Below the pieces are notes generated by a model. That model was not told the origin of the DNA. It ran no database searches and saw only the letters and a program-made list of their open reading frames with translations. Positions 1-8,111 of a stretch of 12,175 nucleotides of DNA are shown here, one piece after another (within the stretch, counting starts at the first letter, position 1; each line of letters starts with the position of its first letter). Both the position numbers and the translations under genes were made by a program. The stretch is from Larix sibirica. Lineage: Eukaryota > Streptophyta > Pinopsida > Pinales > Pinaceae. The stretch is from NCBI GenBank assembly GCA_004151065.3, contig NWUY0304331681.1:1-12175 (forward strand), in the 5' to 3' direction.

Positions 1-447
1 CCAAAATTGTTCCTAAGGTTCCTACCTATCAAATGGGCCATGAATTAGGTAATTCCATCCATCTAAATTCCTAAATATGGATCTCCCATCCAAAAATTTC
101 CTTTTGTGTGACTCACAGTAATCTCATGAAGTGTCGTCATGCGAGTGTTGTCATGCGACCAAAAGATGTAAGTGTCGTCACGGACGGAGAAGTGCCAATT
201 TAAGCTATAACACTAGGTGAAGGAATCCATATGCATAATTGGGAACCACTAACTCGTTGCCTTTCTGATTCTTCGTCAAGAAGAGTAGTACATCACACTT
301 TTTTCTTGAGGTGATCAATATCTTAACTTGGTGGGAACTCACCAATAAAATCTTATGCTTCTCCTTATGTCCATTGGTGATAAAATACTCATTATACTCA
401 AATAGGTCAGATCAGTTTTCCCTTCTCATGAATATAGAACCCCTCAT
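1..447 (-). pseudogene. Degraded pol sequence downstream of the protease region
   Basis: The frame of the protease region goes on to the left as MRGSIFMRRE and then broken text with stops every few dozen codons. It resembles the spacer between protease and reverse transcriptase in plant Ty3/gypsy polyproteins, but no catalytic reverse-transcriptase motif is visible before the window edge. No gene is supported on the plus strand here. Confidence 0.45.
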
Positions 448-450
448 TTA

Positions 451-1052
451 CATGCATGGGCTACCAATCACTACATCGTAGACATCATGAGGCACTGCAT
501 CGAATTCTACTTCATCACTTAAATTTACACTAATATCCAATCTAAGTTTAGATTTCTTGGTAACTTTCAAGTGTGCATACTTATTCACCTATCCCAAAGG
601 GAATTGATGAGGATGATCATGCACCTCTAAGGAAAGCTTACATAGTAGGTCCTTTACAATGAGTTTGGCTTGAGAACTAGAATAAGACAGAGCATCTACC
701 TTGTTCTTCTTGATTTGAAGCTTGTTATGGAATAACTTCATCATATTCTTCTCCTCACTAGGATGGAGGCTACCAAGGTTCAACTTCTTCCTCACTGTTG
801 TACACACAATTTTACTGTCCACATCTAAGCTAATTTCTATCACCTTCTCTATTTCCACATATAGAATATTCTTCTTTTTGGACTGCCATTGCTTTAAATT
901 CATCTCTATATTTATTTTTCAACATTATTCTTTAGTGTGTCCATTCATGTTGCAATGGCCACAATGGTTATGAGGGTCCTTATACACAATTGCAGTGGGG
1001 AAATTCTTCTTATTTTTCCCTTTCCCCTTATTTTCACCCTTATTGGAAGCTC
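451..1052 (-). pseudogene. Gag zinc knuckle and protease region of Ty3/gypsy element (broken)
   Basis: On the minus strand one frame runs through a Lys/Gly/Asn-rich linker (about 990-1040), a CX2CX4HX4C zinc knuckle at 922-963, and then a retropepsin-like segment. The knuckle reads CGHCNMNGHTKE, then a TAA stop (925-927), then the final Cys, so it is interrupted. The segment corresponding to the aspartic protease active site (canonical D-S-G-S-Q) reads YSSSQ at about 670-684, so the catalytic Asp is missing. A TAG at 589-591 replaces what is normally a Trp after PLG. The frame then continues with a DEVEFDAVPHDVYDVVIGSP segment typical of this protease region, to a TAA at 448-450. Knuckle and protease kept a common frame, as in a fused gag-pol. 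The copy cannot encode active enzymes. Confidence 0.7.
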
Positions 1053-1750
1053 TTTATTAGTATACCTACTTCAAACTGATTGGATGCCCCTTTTTCTTGT
1101 CAAATTCATTGTATTGGTCCCATAGAACACGTGCATTATTTGTAGTATTGGGACTGAATAACATAACTATCCACCTAGGTACTTGATGACCACATTCAAG
1201 TTCTAAGGAGAGATCCCTAACTAAATGGATTGCTTCCACAAATCTAAAGTGTACTATTGTATACATTTTCCTTTCCTTTGTTGGTAGTCATACTAATGGT
1301 CCTTTGGTTCTCTTCACATCTGATAAGGTAAAACTAGGACTTAAAGATATTTTTGAATACCTCTCACTTAGTTACTAACATGTCTCCCTCCATCCTAAGG
1401 GTCTTAGTGTAGTTATCTCATTAAGTATATGCATGACCTTCTAGCTTGATTTTAGAAAAATAAATTCATTGCTCCTCTTGTACATTATGCACATTGAAAT
1501 AGACTTCTAACTACCACAACCAATTATTCAAATTAATTGGGTTACCTCACCTTTCGAGTCTCGATATCAAACTTTATTTTCATTTTAAGTAAATTTCGAG
1601 AAGATTGGTTATTAAAGTTCCCATTTTGAGCTTCAATTCTTCCTTCTCTTCCCATGTCTCCTTGTAATCTTATAGGTTCTCACGAGAATCAAGATGATTT
1701 AAAAGGCGAAAACCTTTTTCTCAATAGAAACCATCGATAAGGTCATACTC

Positions 1751-1936
1751 CTAGAATGTCGGTGACCCGAGCTTCCAAACATTCAAATAATATATCACCT
1801 TCATAATAGGTTGTCCCCTATGTTCATCCACCATATCATAGGCTTGCATACGCCTCTTTATCCTTTTATTGTTGATCTCTAGACCCATAGGGTGCATCTC
1901 TCCCTTGGATTTATACTTTGTGAGTTGGGTAAGCAT
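1751..1936 (-). pseudogene. Start of gag polyprotein (remnant)
   Basis: A 61-residue open frame begins with ATG at 1934-1936, about 30 nt after the primer-binding site, where a gag frame is expected. It is rich in Lys and Arg near residues 20-32 and ends at a stop. I recognise no specific domain; the gag assignment comes from position and strand. Further left the same strand continues as short broken frames, for example a 66-residue frame at 1066-1266, which I take to be gag remnant without a recognisable motif. Confidence 0.5.
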
Positions 1937-1966
1937 ATATTGTGTTCAACCACACAAATGCCCAAA

Positions 1967-1986
1967 GAAAACCTGCTCTAATACCA
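1967..1986 (-). other. Primer-binding site for initiator tRNA-Met
   Basis: The minus strand reads TGGTATTAGAGCAGGTTTTC. The 3' end of plant initiator tRNA-Met predicts TGGTATCAGAGCCAGGTTTC, so the match covers about 20 nt with one substitution, one missing C and a T-rich end. In LTR retrotransposons this site primes minus-strand cDNA synthesis and sits just inside the 5' LTR. The dinucleotide TG at 1994-1995 (CA on the minus strand) is the natural candidate for the LTR terminus, with a 7-nt spacer. Confidence 0.75.
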
Positions 1987-1993
1987 ATTTTTT

Positions 1994-3346
1994 TGCAAAC
2001 TACTTTGGATATCCAATGGTTAGCTCACCAAAACATATATGAAAACTTATTATTACTGCAATGAGCCTATGTTCTACTACATATATTCTTTGTTTATTTC
2101 TAATGATTTAATAGAAAGTCATAGAACACCATATGAATTATTTAACTACTAATAAATGAAAATAAAACTAGACACACGATTAAGTTTAGAAAAAAAGCTA
2201 CTAATTGTAGTTTTGTTATTTTTTCAACTAAAAACAAGCTAAACAATTGTTAGTTTGGCCTTAACATTGTCAAATAAATCAGTGAAAAAGGAAGTTGATA
2301 GTTACTATTATAAACAATAAATTGGTAAACATGATGACATTATATTTAAAAGAATACACTATGAAAACTTTATATATATATATATTCCATGGAAAATGTC
2401 ATTGAGGAAACCTCTAAGCACATCTTCACATTTTGTGAATGGTCCTTAGAGTGAATGTCAGTGGACTACAACATGTACTCTAACCTAGAAGCACTGTATA
2501 CGCCTTGAATCCATGACCTCTCAACATTCTATATCTTAAAACTAGGCAATTCACATTGATTGAGCTAACCCACTAGGTTATTATCTTCATATATAATACA
2601 ACATTAGTGAACATACCAATAAAAAATATATATTTTATCTTAAAAAATCTCAAATTCAAATTGAGAAGAAGATATAGTATGTATACCTTGTAAATTAAGT
2701 AATCAAATTGCTAAACTCAAGGGTTATCTATTATGGCATCAAAATACAAGATTATGCTCTCCCAAATATCTATACTACGTAAGAGCTTGCCCTCTAGATT
2801 ATGAACAAATTGCAATGTCGAGTGTTATTCAAAAGTCAACTAGATCTATACATCTTTTTTAATGTGCTTAGACAATGAAATAATAAAATAGTTTATATTT
2901 AAAGATGCATGACATGTGTTGGAATTATGTAAAGTCTTTAATGAATAAGACCTCATACCTCTAGTTTTTATAATGAATCTTGAATCCTAAAGAATGAGAA
3001 TCTTTGAATACATAATAATTTTTATCGTATATAAACCATAAAGAAGATTCACTCCTTTATTTATTTTTAAATGTAAATTTAATTACCTTATTCATAAGTA
3101 CATATGTCTAAGTCTCCACGCACTTGATTTACTTTATACCAATTACTTTTACAAAAATATTAATAATTATAATAATAATATAAGCATAAAGAGCATGCTT
3201 GTGTAATATTCTACTTAAAGTTAGATCTCCAATATCATTTGGTTGTAGCGTGGGATTTAAGATATTCTTTTAAATAATAGCATGTCATGCTTGTACCCAC
3301 ATGATGTCATGGTTTTATTTGGTTACTTTTTCCCTTTACATTTTAC
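1994..3346. other. AT-rich non-coding DNA, presumed LTR then intergenic
   Basis: No coding frame of note is present on either strand. The left end should be the 5' LTR of the minus-strand Ty3/gypsy element, beginning at TG (1994-1995), but I cannot place its other end: only one LTR is in the window, so there is no second copy to compare and no target-site duplication to find. A pure TA run lies at about 2369-2385. A possible SINE remnant lies at about 2386-2580 and is listed separately. Confidence 0.5.
2386..2580 (-). repeat. Possible tRNA-derived SINE remnant
   Basis: On the minus strand, TTAGCTCAATCAA (about 2556-2568) resembles an RNA polymerase III A box, and GGTCATGGATTCAAGGC (about 2502-2518) resembles a B box (consensus GGTTCGANTCC). 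Their order fits a tRNA-like promoter, and the spacing of about 50 nt is somewhat long. The segment ends at a TA-repeat tail (2369-2385). It lacks a clean tRNA cloverleaf, so it is not a tRNA gene. Both box matches are imperfect, and the ends are approximate. Confidence 0.35.
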
Positions 3347-3447
3347 TAGGAGTTGAATGATTCACTTTTGCATAGAAAAACCATGTGTGTGTCATTGACT
3401 CCCATTTCTTAGGAGTTGAATGATTCATTTTTGCATAGAAAAACCAT
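3347..3447. repeat. 38-bp direct repeat, period 63 bp
   Basis: A 38-bp segment starting TAGGAGTTGAATGATTCA and ending GCATAGAAAAACCAT occurs at 3347-3384 and again at 3410-3447 with a single C/T difference. A 25-bp spacer separates the copies. It lies about 900 bp upstream of the ACR transcription unit. No function is evident. Confidence 0.85.
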
Positions 3448-4351
3448 ATTCATGATGCTAAACCACTCAGACAACAAGTGTGGCAATAGCCTTATAGTGG
3501 AAAGCCACTTATTCTTTACAATCCTCCCTCTAAGTACACGACAAAATCCTTCTAGAATATTGGCATATTGGGTAATCGAATCTAGTGTTATATGACATTT
3601 CAACGGTGGTCGTTTCAAGCTATGAAGGGGCAAAGTTTTGGAGGAACAAACAAACCAGTCATATAATTGTGTAAGTCTGCCAAATATCTAGGTATGTTGT
3701 CTACAAGTTGACCTTATAGCTACACACCTTATAAGCATGCAACATGCATATATGACAAAATTGGGACGGCTGAGACCTTAGGCCTTATGACAACGCCCTT
3801 TCTCACAAGGTCAGTTTATATGTATACACCCTTTATGTATACAAAGTGTATATATACCCTTTTTGCATACAAGGAAGATGAGAATTGTGTAGGTTGTATT
3901 AACTGGGTGGGTATATGCATGGATTTAGGTATAGAGATTGCATATAAGGACAAGATTAAAAATGGGACAAAAATATTAACTGATCGAGGCGTATGATAGT
4001 TAAACACCATCTCTCGGCATGTGGGGGATTCTGCCCACCATTGAATGTGCACTCAGCCCTAGTTAGTTGGGATCAGCCATGGCAGGAAGGCCACATGTTC
4101 CTTCAAGTTGTGAGGAGAGGAGAGGTGAGATTCTCTAAACTCTGTCGAGTAGGAAAGGGTAGAATAAATAATTATAGTCAAAGCCCAGGATGGGACTTTA
4201 ATTCAATTAGGGTTAGGGTTTTGGGTATGGATGCAGAGTTGTAATTGGGTCTTTATTAGCTGGAAGGTACCTGAAATTGCAGTGTGAACGGAAAATGTAC
4301 TTTTGAGGATGTTTTTTTTGGGACAGGTAATGTTTGAAATGGTCTTTCACT
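3448..4351 (+). other. Upstream intergenic region of the ACR gene
   Basis: About 900 bp lie between the 38-bp repeat and the TATA-like box. Short open frames on both strands have no recognisable protein character. At 3817-3875 there is an imperfect repeat built of TGTATAC-like palindromes alternating with CCCTTT, period about 26 bp. The last 150 bp hold the telo-box-like sequence. This is the natural promoter region of the downstream gene, but apart from the motifs listed I cannot name functional sites. Confidence 0.5.
4207..4225 (+). promoter_or_regulatory. Telo-box-like motif in promoter
   Basis: The sequence TTAGGGTTAGGGTTTTGGG contains TAGGGTTT, the reverse complement of the plant telo-box AAACCCTA. 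Telo-boxes are known near the transcription starts of many plant genes, especially those active in growing tissue. It lies about 130 bp upstream of the TATA-like box. A role here is inferred. Confidence 0.45.
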
Positions 4352-4358
4352 TTATAAA
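4352..4358 (+). promoter_or_regulatory. TATA-like box of the ACR gene
   Basis: TTATAAA sits about 95 bp before a good 5' splice donor (4452). A transcription start about 30 bp downstream (near 4385) would give a first non-coding exon of about 65 nt. The start site itself cannot be seen in sequence. Confidence 0.45.
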
Positions 4359-4384
4359 GTGGCAGTGCAGAATCTGAGAAAGAG

Positions 4385-4713
4385 AGGAGGTGGTTCAATT
4401 GAGTTGAATTTAAAGGAATCAAAGCAGAAAACCCACAGCGCCAAAACAAAGGTATCGTCTCTGATTCCAACTTTGTATTTTGTCTGCCTCATTTGGGTTT
4501 TTATTGGGTCTGTGAATTCATGCCCACTTGCAATTAACTTATCTGATTCCAACTTTGTATGTTGTTTGCCTCATTTGAATTTTTATTGGGTCTCTGAATT
4601 CATGCCCATTTGCAATTAACTTCAGAACTCATGTATCTGTGTTGAGAGTTTCTTATTGCCTCATTTCTGTTGCAGAGAATAAGCCTGCGTTTCGGTTCTT
4701 AATCTCAGCAGAA
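4385..4713 (+). other. 5' UTR of ACR gene with a 5'-UTR intron
   Basis: The proposed leader has a first exon from about 4385 to 4451 (purine-rich), an intron at 4452-4675 (donor AAAG|GTATCG, acceptor TTCTGTTGCAG) and a second leader segment 4676-4713 ahead of the ATG. Joined in the reading frame of the protein, the leader contains an in-frame stop (TGA at 4400-4402) and no ATG before 4714, which supports 4714 as the first in-frame start. The intron is inferred from splice consensus only. Confidence 0.55.
4460..4622. repeat. 82-bp tandem duplication in the 5'-UTR intron
   Basis: A segment beginning TCTGATTCCAACTTTGTAT and ending CAATTAACTT is present at 4460-4541 and again at 4542-4622, head to tail, with only a handful of substitutions. 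Both copies lie inside the proposed leader intron. Copy 1 starts 8 nt after the donor, and copy 2 ends about 50 nt before the acceptor. The donor itself is not duplicated. Confidence 0.9.
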
Positions 4714-7564
4714 ATGCATTGGATGACTTCTCTGGATGTTGATGATGAATATGAGAAACTGATCATTAGAATGAATCCTCCAAGGTCTGTTGTTTTTCAT
4801 ATAGCCCATTTGTTCATTGTTTTATGCTTTTATTGGCTGTTAAGATCTCATTTCAACTGCTCCCTTGAAGATAAAATGGGTATCTGGGAATTACAGAAAT
4901 GGAGTAGCTATGTCGGTTGTGAATGGTTGGCTGATGATATGGGTTGTTTTGTTTCGGTAGCCAATGCCCAGTTAATAGACTCTAGTGTTACTTTTCACAG
5001 ACGAGGTAAATCTAAGTGTGGGAGTTGTTGACAGATCTGGTGTATCTGTAATTTGGTTTAACATGAGAGTCACCGACCAGAAGTCCTGAGAAGGCTCAAG
5101 TTAACATGGGGTTGGTGTTTCGTAAGCTTGTAGTGATTGGAGATGCAAGTTTTCCAGTCCTGTAAACTAGTAGAATGCAATACTGATCGTTAATGAGTGG
5201 AATTCATGAAAACCAATCTGAGTTTCAGTTTTGGATCTGGATTTATTTGCTTGTTTATGTTTTAATGGTTTTCAAGTGCTGGTAGTGTTGATCTTGATTC
5301 AGTTTTGCTGCCAGAGTATTATAGTTGTCTGACATTTGTCTCGGCTTTGTTGGCTTTCTAACAGGGTTTCGATTGACAACGATGCTTGTGAGAATGCAAC
5401 ACTAGTGAAGGTATTCTTCAAGTATTTTCAATTTTGAGTATGAAACTTCTTTGCTGAGCAGTGAATCAGATATTGGATTGTGAATTGATTTGAATTGTAA
5501 TCATGCTTTGCCTTGCAGGTCGACAGTGCGAACAAACATGGTATTCTTCTGGAAGTGGTACAAGTGCTGACAGATTTGAATCTTACGATTGCCAAGGCTT
5601 ACATCTCTTCTGACGGAGGATGGTTCATGGATGGTAAATTTGCAGGCCGGACCATAATTTGTTTTAGTGATTCAGTTGCAAAACCATAAATTAAATTAAG
5701 AGAATGTCAAGTAGTGCTGCTAATCCAATGTAACCTGCTTTTCTGTTATGGCAGTATTCCATGTACTCGACAAAGATGGAAACAAAGTTAGAGATGAACA
5801 GGTTATTGAATATATACAACAGGTATTTCTAGATCTCTTTCCTGCCGTAAACAGTTTGGGAGAGTGCCCATTTCTATTCAGGAATCCCTTTTTAATTCTA
5901 CCTATTCTGATTGCAGTCCCTGGGAACTAATGCTTGCCTCTTACCTTCAATGAGGAGATCCGTTGGAGTAAAGGCTGCTGCTGAACATACAGCAATCGAA
6001 TTAACAGCAAGAGATAGGCCAGGTTTGCTCTCTGAAGTGTTTGCGGTTCTCACAGACCTTAACTGTAATGTTGTTGCGGCTGAGGTCTGGACTCACAACA
6101 CAAGGGTTGCAGCTGTGGTATATGTTACCGATGAACTGACTCTGGCTCCAATTGATGACCCCGCAAGGCTTTCAAAGATCAAGCAACAACTCGGCAGTGT
6201 TCTCAAGGGGGATAATGACAAGCGGGGTGCCAAGACTGCTGTTTCTATGGTTATTACTCATACAGAAAGGCGTCTGCATCAAATGATGTTCGCAGATCGT
6301 GACTATGAAAGAGCACATAATGGTAGTGCAGAGTCCATGAATGATCAACTCAGGCCTTTAGTGACTCTGCAGAACTGTGTCGAGAGAGGTTATTCAGTTA
6401 TTAATGTCAAGTGCAAAGACCGGCCAAAGCTTCTCTTTGACACTGTATGCACTTTAACTGACATGCAATATGTTGTTTTTCATGCCACCATTGATGCCGA
6501 AGGACTTGATGCTTATCAGGTATAGATTTTGACACACCGCTTTGGGGGAGTGCATTTCTATCAAGTATTTACAGTTTATTGATATTTCTCTTTTACTCTA
6601 CTAATTGGACTTTATGCTGCTCTGTTTTGGATGTGAAGGAGTATTACATCAGACATATAGATGGTTGCCCAGTAAACTCAGAAGCAGAACGGCGGCGAGT
6701 AATCCACTGTTTGGAGGCAGCCATAGAAAGAAGAGTCTCTGAGGTATGTCACATTATTCATATAAACATTCGGAGATGAAAGAGATATATTCTGAGATTT
6801 TAGGGATATATACTCACAGACAGATAGACAAACAGACAGACTGACAGATGGTTAGGTAGATATAGAGATACACACACAGATAGACAGATAGATAGGGATA
6901 TACACACTGACTCACAGATTAGGGATATACACACACAGATAAACAGATAGATAGGGACATACAGACTGATTCACAGATAGATATGTAGATAGATAAATTC
7001 TGACTCACAGATAGATATGTAGATAGATAAATTGTGGCCTTTTTAGGTTGGTTCCCTTGAGTTGTAAACTTGGCAAACTACACATATGGGTGATTGTATA
7101 GATAGAGATAAATTGTGGGCTTTTTAGGTGGGTTCCCATGAGTTGTAAAACTTGGCAAAGTGCACATATGGCTGGTTGATGATGAGAAGTGTTTGATATG
7201 ATCCAATCTGCAGGGGCTGAGACTTGAATTGTGCAGCGGTGATCGTATTGGTCTTCTCTCTGATGTCACTCGGATATTTCGTGAAAATGGGCTCTCAGTC
7301 ACTAGAGCAGAAGTCAGCACCAGAGGGGATAAAGCAATCAATGCCTTCCATGTTACAGATGCAGCAGGAAATCCTGTCAATGGCAGAACTATTGAAGCTG
7401 TTCGCAGTGAAATTGGGCAGACAATACTCGAAGTGAAAGAAAGCTCTATATATTCAAAATCTCCTCCGGAGGAAACTGGTGGCAGGTTTTCGCTGGGTAA
7501 CCTCTTCAGGTCCAGCTCTGAGCGTTTCCTCCACAATCTAGGGTTTACAAAATCTCCCTCTTGA
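4714..7564 (+). CDS. ACR: ACT domain-repeat protein (ACR family, four ACT domains)
   Basis: The coding exons join as 4714-4784, 5365-5410, 5519-5633, 5755-5822, 5917-6519, 6639-6743 and 7214-7564 (1359 nt, 452 aa plus TGA). All introns are GT-AG; phases are 2, 0, 1, 0, 0, 0. Family members such as Arabidopsis ACR4 are close to 450 aa. Four ACT domains are visible: about residues 37-105 ([27 protein letters not shown]), 124-200 ([15 protein letters not shown]), 259-335 ([19 protein letters not shown]) and 339-410 ([19 protein letters not shown]). [14 protein letters not shown] lies between domains two and three, and the C-terminal tail is Ser-rich. ACT domains bind small ligands, usually amino acids; plant ACR proteins are thought to be amino-acid sensors, with no catalytic residues expected. 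No signal peptide or membrane segment is seen. The start at 4714 is the first in-frame ATG; a second lies at 4723. No damage is visible. The best relatives by eye are ACR3, ACR4 and ACR5; the exact orthologue is undecided. Confidence 0.93.
6801..7033. repeat. GATA/ACAGA-rich minisatellite in last intron
   Basis: The intron 6744-7213 contains a degenerate array built from GATAGATA, ACAGACAGA and GGGATATACACAC words. Its end shows an ordered 34-bp tandem pair (6966-6999 and 7000-7033, units ending GTAGATAGATAAATT) with one difference. Such arrays are length-variable. It lies wholly within the intron, about 60 nt from the donor. Confidence 0.85.
7026..7171. repeat. 65-bp direct duplication before the last acceptor, period 81 bp
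   Basis: A segment from GATAAATTGTGG to CACATATGG occurs at 7026-7089 and 7107-7171 with a few substitutions and one inserted base. The second copy ends about 42 nt before the 3' splice site of the last intron (7213). It begins inside the GATA array, so it probably arose by slippage or unequal exchange there. Confidence 0.85.
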
Positions 7565-7883
7565 TTGGTGTAGCAGGCAGCCAGCTCTGTTTCATGTTCT
7601 AGATTTCCAGGAGTTCAATTATCAGAGAATATATTTTGAAGCCTTACTTTAAAGAGGAACATTCACTTCCTTGACAAATCTGGGTTTACACCTTCCATTT
7701 ACTGTTTGTTGTCTGACTGACCATGGAAGGAAAGGAATCTAGTATGCTGATGAATAGCTGTGTATAGGAGAGCCTCAAACAGTACAGCTTTCACTATGAT
7801 CTTGGATCTTGTTAAGTGTGGCTACATGCAGCTTAAACTTGTTCATATGTACAATGACATAGAAAGAAAAAAATGTACATACC
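7565..7883 (+). other. Probable 3' UTR of the ACR gene
   Basis: Sequence after the TGA has no coding frame and a composition like that of plant 3' UTRs. Near 7850-7880 it has TGTACA words and an A-rich stretch (AGAAAGAAAAAAATGTACAT), which could be a plant polyadenylation region. There is no clear AATAAA here; the end is a guess. Confidence 0.4.
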
Positions 7884-8111
7884 GCAACAAGTTTTAACAC
7901 ATGTTTACTTGATATCAGTTCCTGTTATGAGATATTTTTCTCATTCTAGGACAAAATGTAAGCTGTTGCACACGAATATTTTACCATTTCTGGAAGAAAT
8001 TGGCCATGGTCATTCGTTTACCTATTAGTGCAACAAGTTTTAACACATGTTTACTTGCTATCAGTTCATGTCATGAATATTCTTCTCATTCTAGGAGAAA
8101 ATGTAAGCTGT
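7884..8111. repeat. 82-83-bp direct repeat in the 3' flank
   Basis: A segment starting GCAACAAGTTTTAACACATG and ending AAAATGTAAGCTGT occurs at 7884-7966 and 8030-8111, separated by 63 bp of unrelated DNA. About nine in ten bases match. It is a direct duplication at the 3' edge of the ACR transcription unit. No mobile-element ends are apparent. Confidence 0.88.

Larger units (their letters stand above)
1..1994 (-). mobile_element. Ty3/gypsy-type LTR retrotransposon, decayed 5' half
   Basis: Read on the minus strand, this stretch shows the expected order of a Ty3/gypsy element: a primer-binding site matching initiator tRNA-Met (1967-1986), a start codon about 30 nt later (1934-1936), gag remnants, a lysine-rich linker, a CCHC zinc knuckle (922-963) and a protease region (about 450-700). 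The polyprotein is broken by many stops and frame changes, so it is a dead copy. Reverse transcriptase, RNase H and integrase are not recognisable here and would lie left of position 1. The order and motifs are seen directly. Assignment to Ty3/gypsy rests on the style of the knuckle and protease segments and is inferred. The element is antisense to the ACR gene to its right. Confidence 0.75.

Noticed and set aside
722-1125. Plus-strand frames in the Ty3/gypsy region
   Set aside because: They are antisense to the gag knuckle and protease sequence, which is the recognisable strand.
2502-2570. A tRNA gene
   Set aside because: The A- and B-box resemblances are imperfect and no acceptor stem or anticodon arm can be formed by eye; at most a SINE remnant.
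3787-4052. Short overlapping frames on both strands rich in Tyr, Ile and Pro
   Set aside because: They are produced by the TGTATAC-type repeat; no protein character and no support from context.
4639-5031. A 130-residue open frame read as a separate gene
   Set aside because: Only its middle (4714-4784) is coding, as exon 1 of the ACR protein. The rest is intron, and a good donor follows PPR exactly where family members continue with sequence found in the next exon.
5911-6525. A 204-residue frame starting with Met at 5911 as an independent protein
   Set aside because: The Met codon lies in the intron before the acceptor at 5916. The frame is the large fifth coding exon, and the protein continues from the preceding exon (IQQ|SLG).
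7078-7536. A 152-residue minus-strand open frame
   Set aside because: It lies antisense to the last ACR exon and its intron, and has no recognisable domain; it is a shadow of the real exon.
4714-7564. Confusion with the receptor kinase ACR4 (CRINKLY4 family) because of the shared symbol
   Set aside because: There is no kinase domain, signal peptide or membrane segment; the protein is made of ACT domains.
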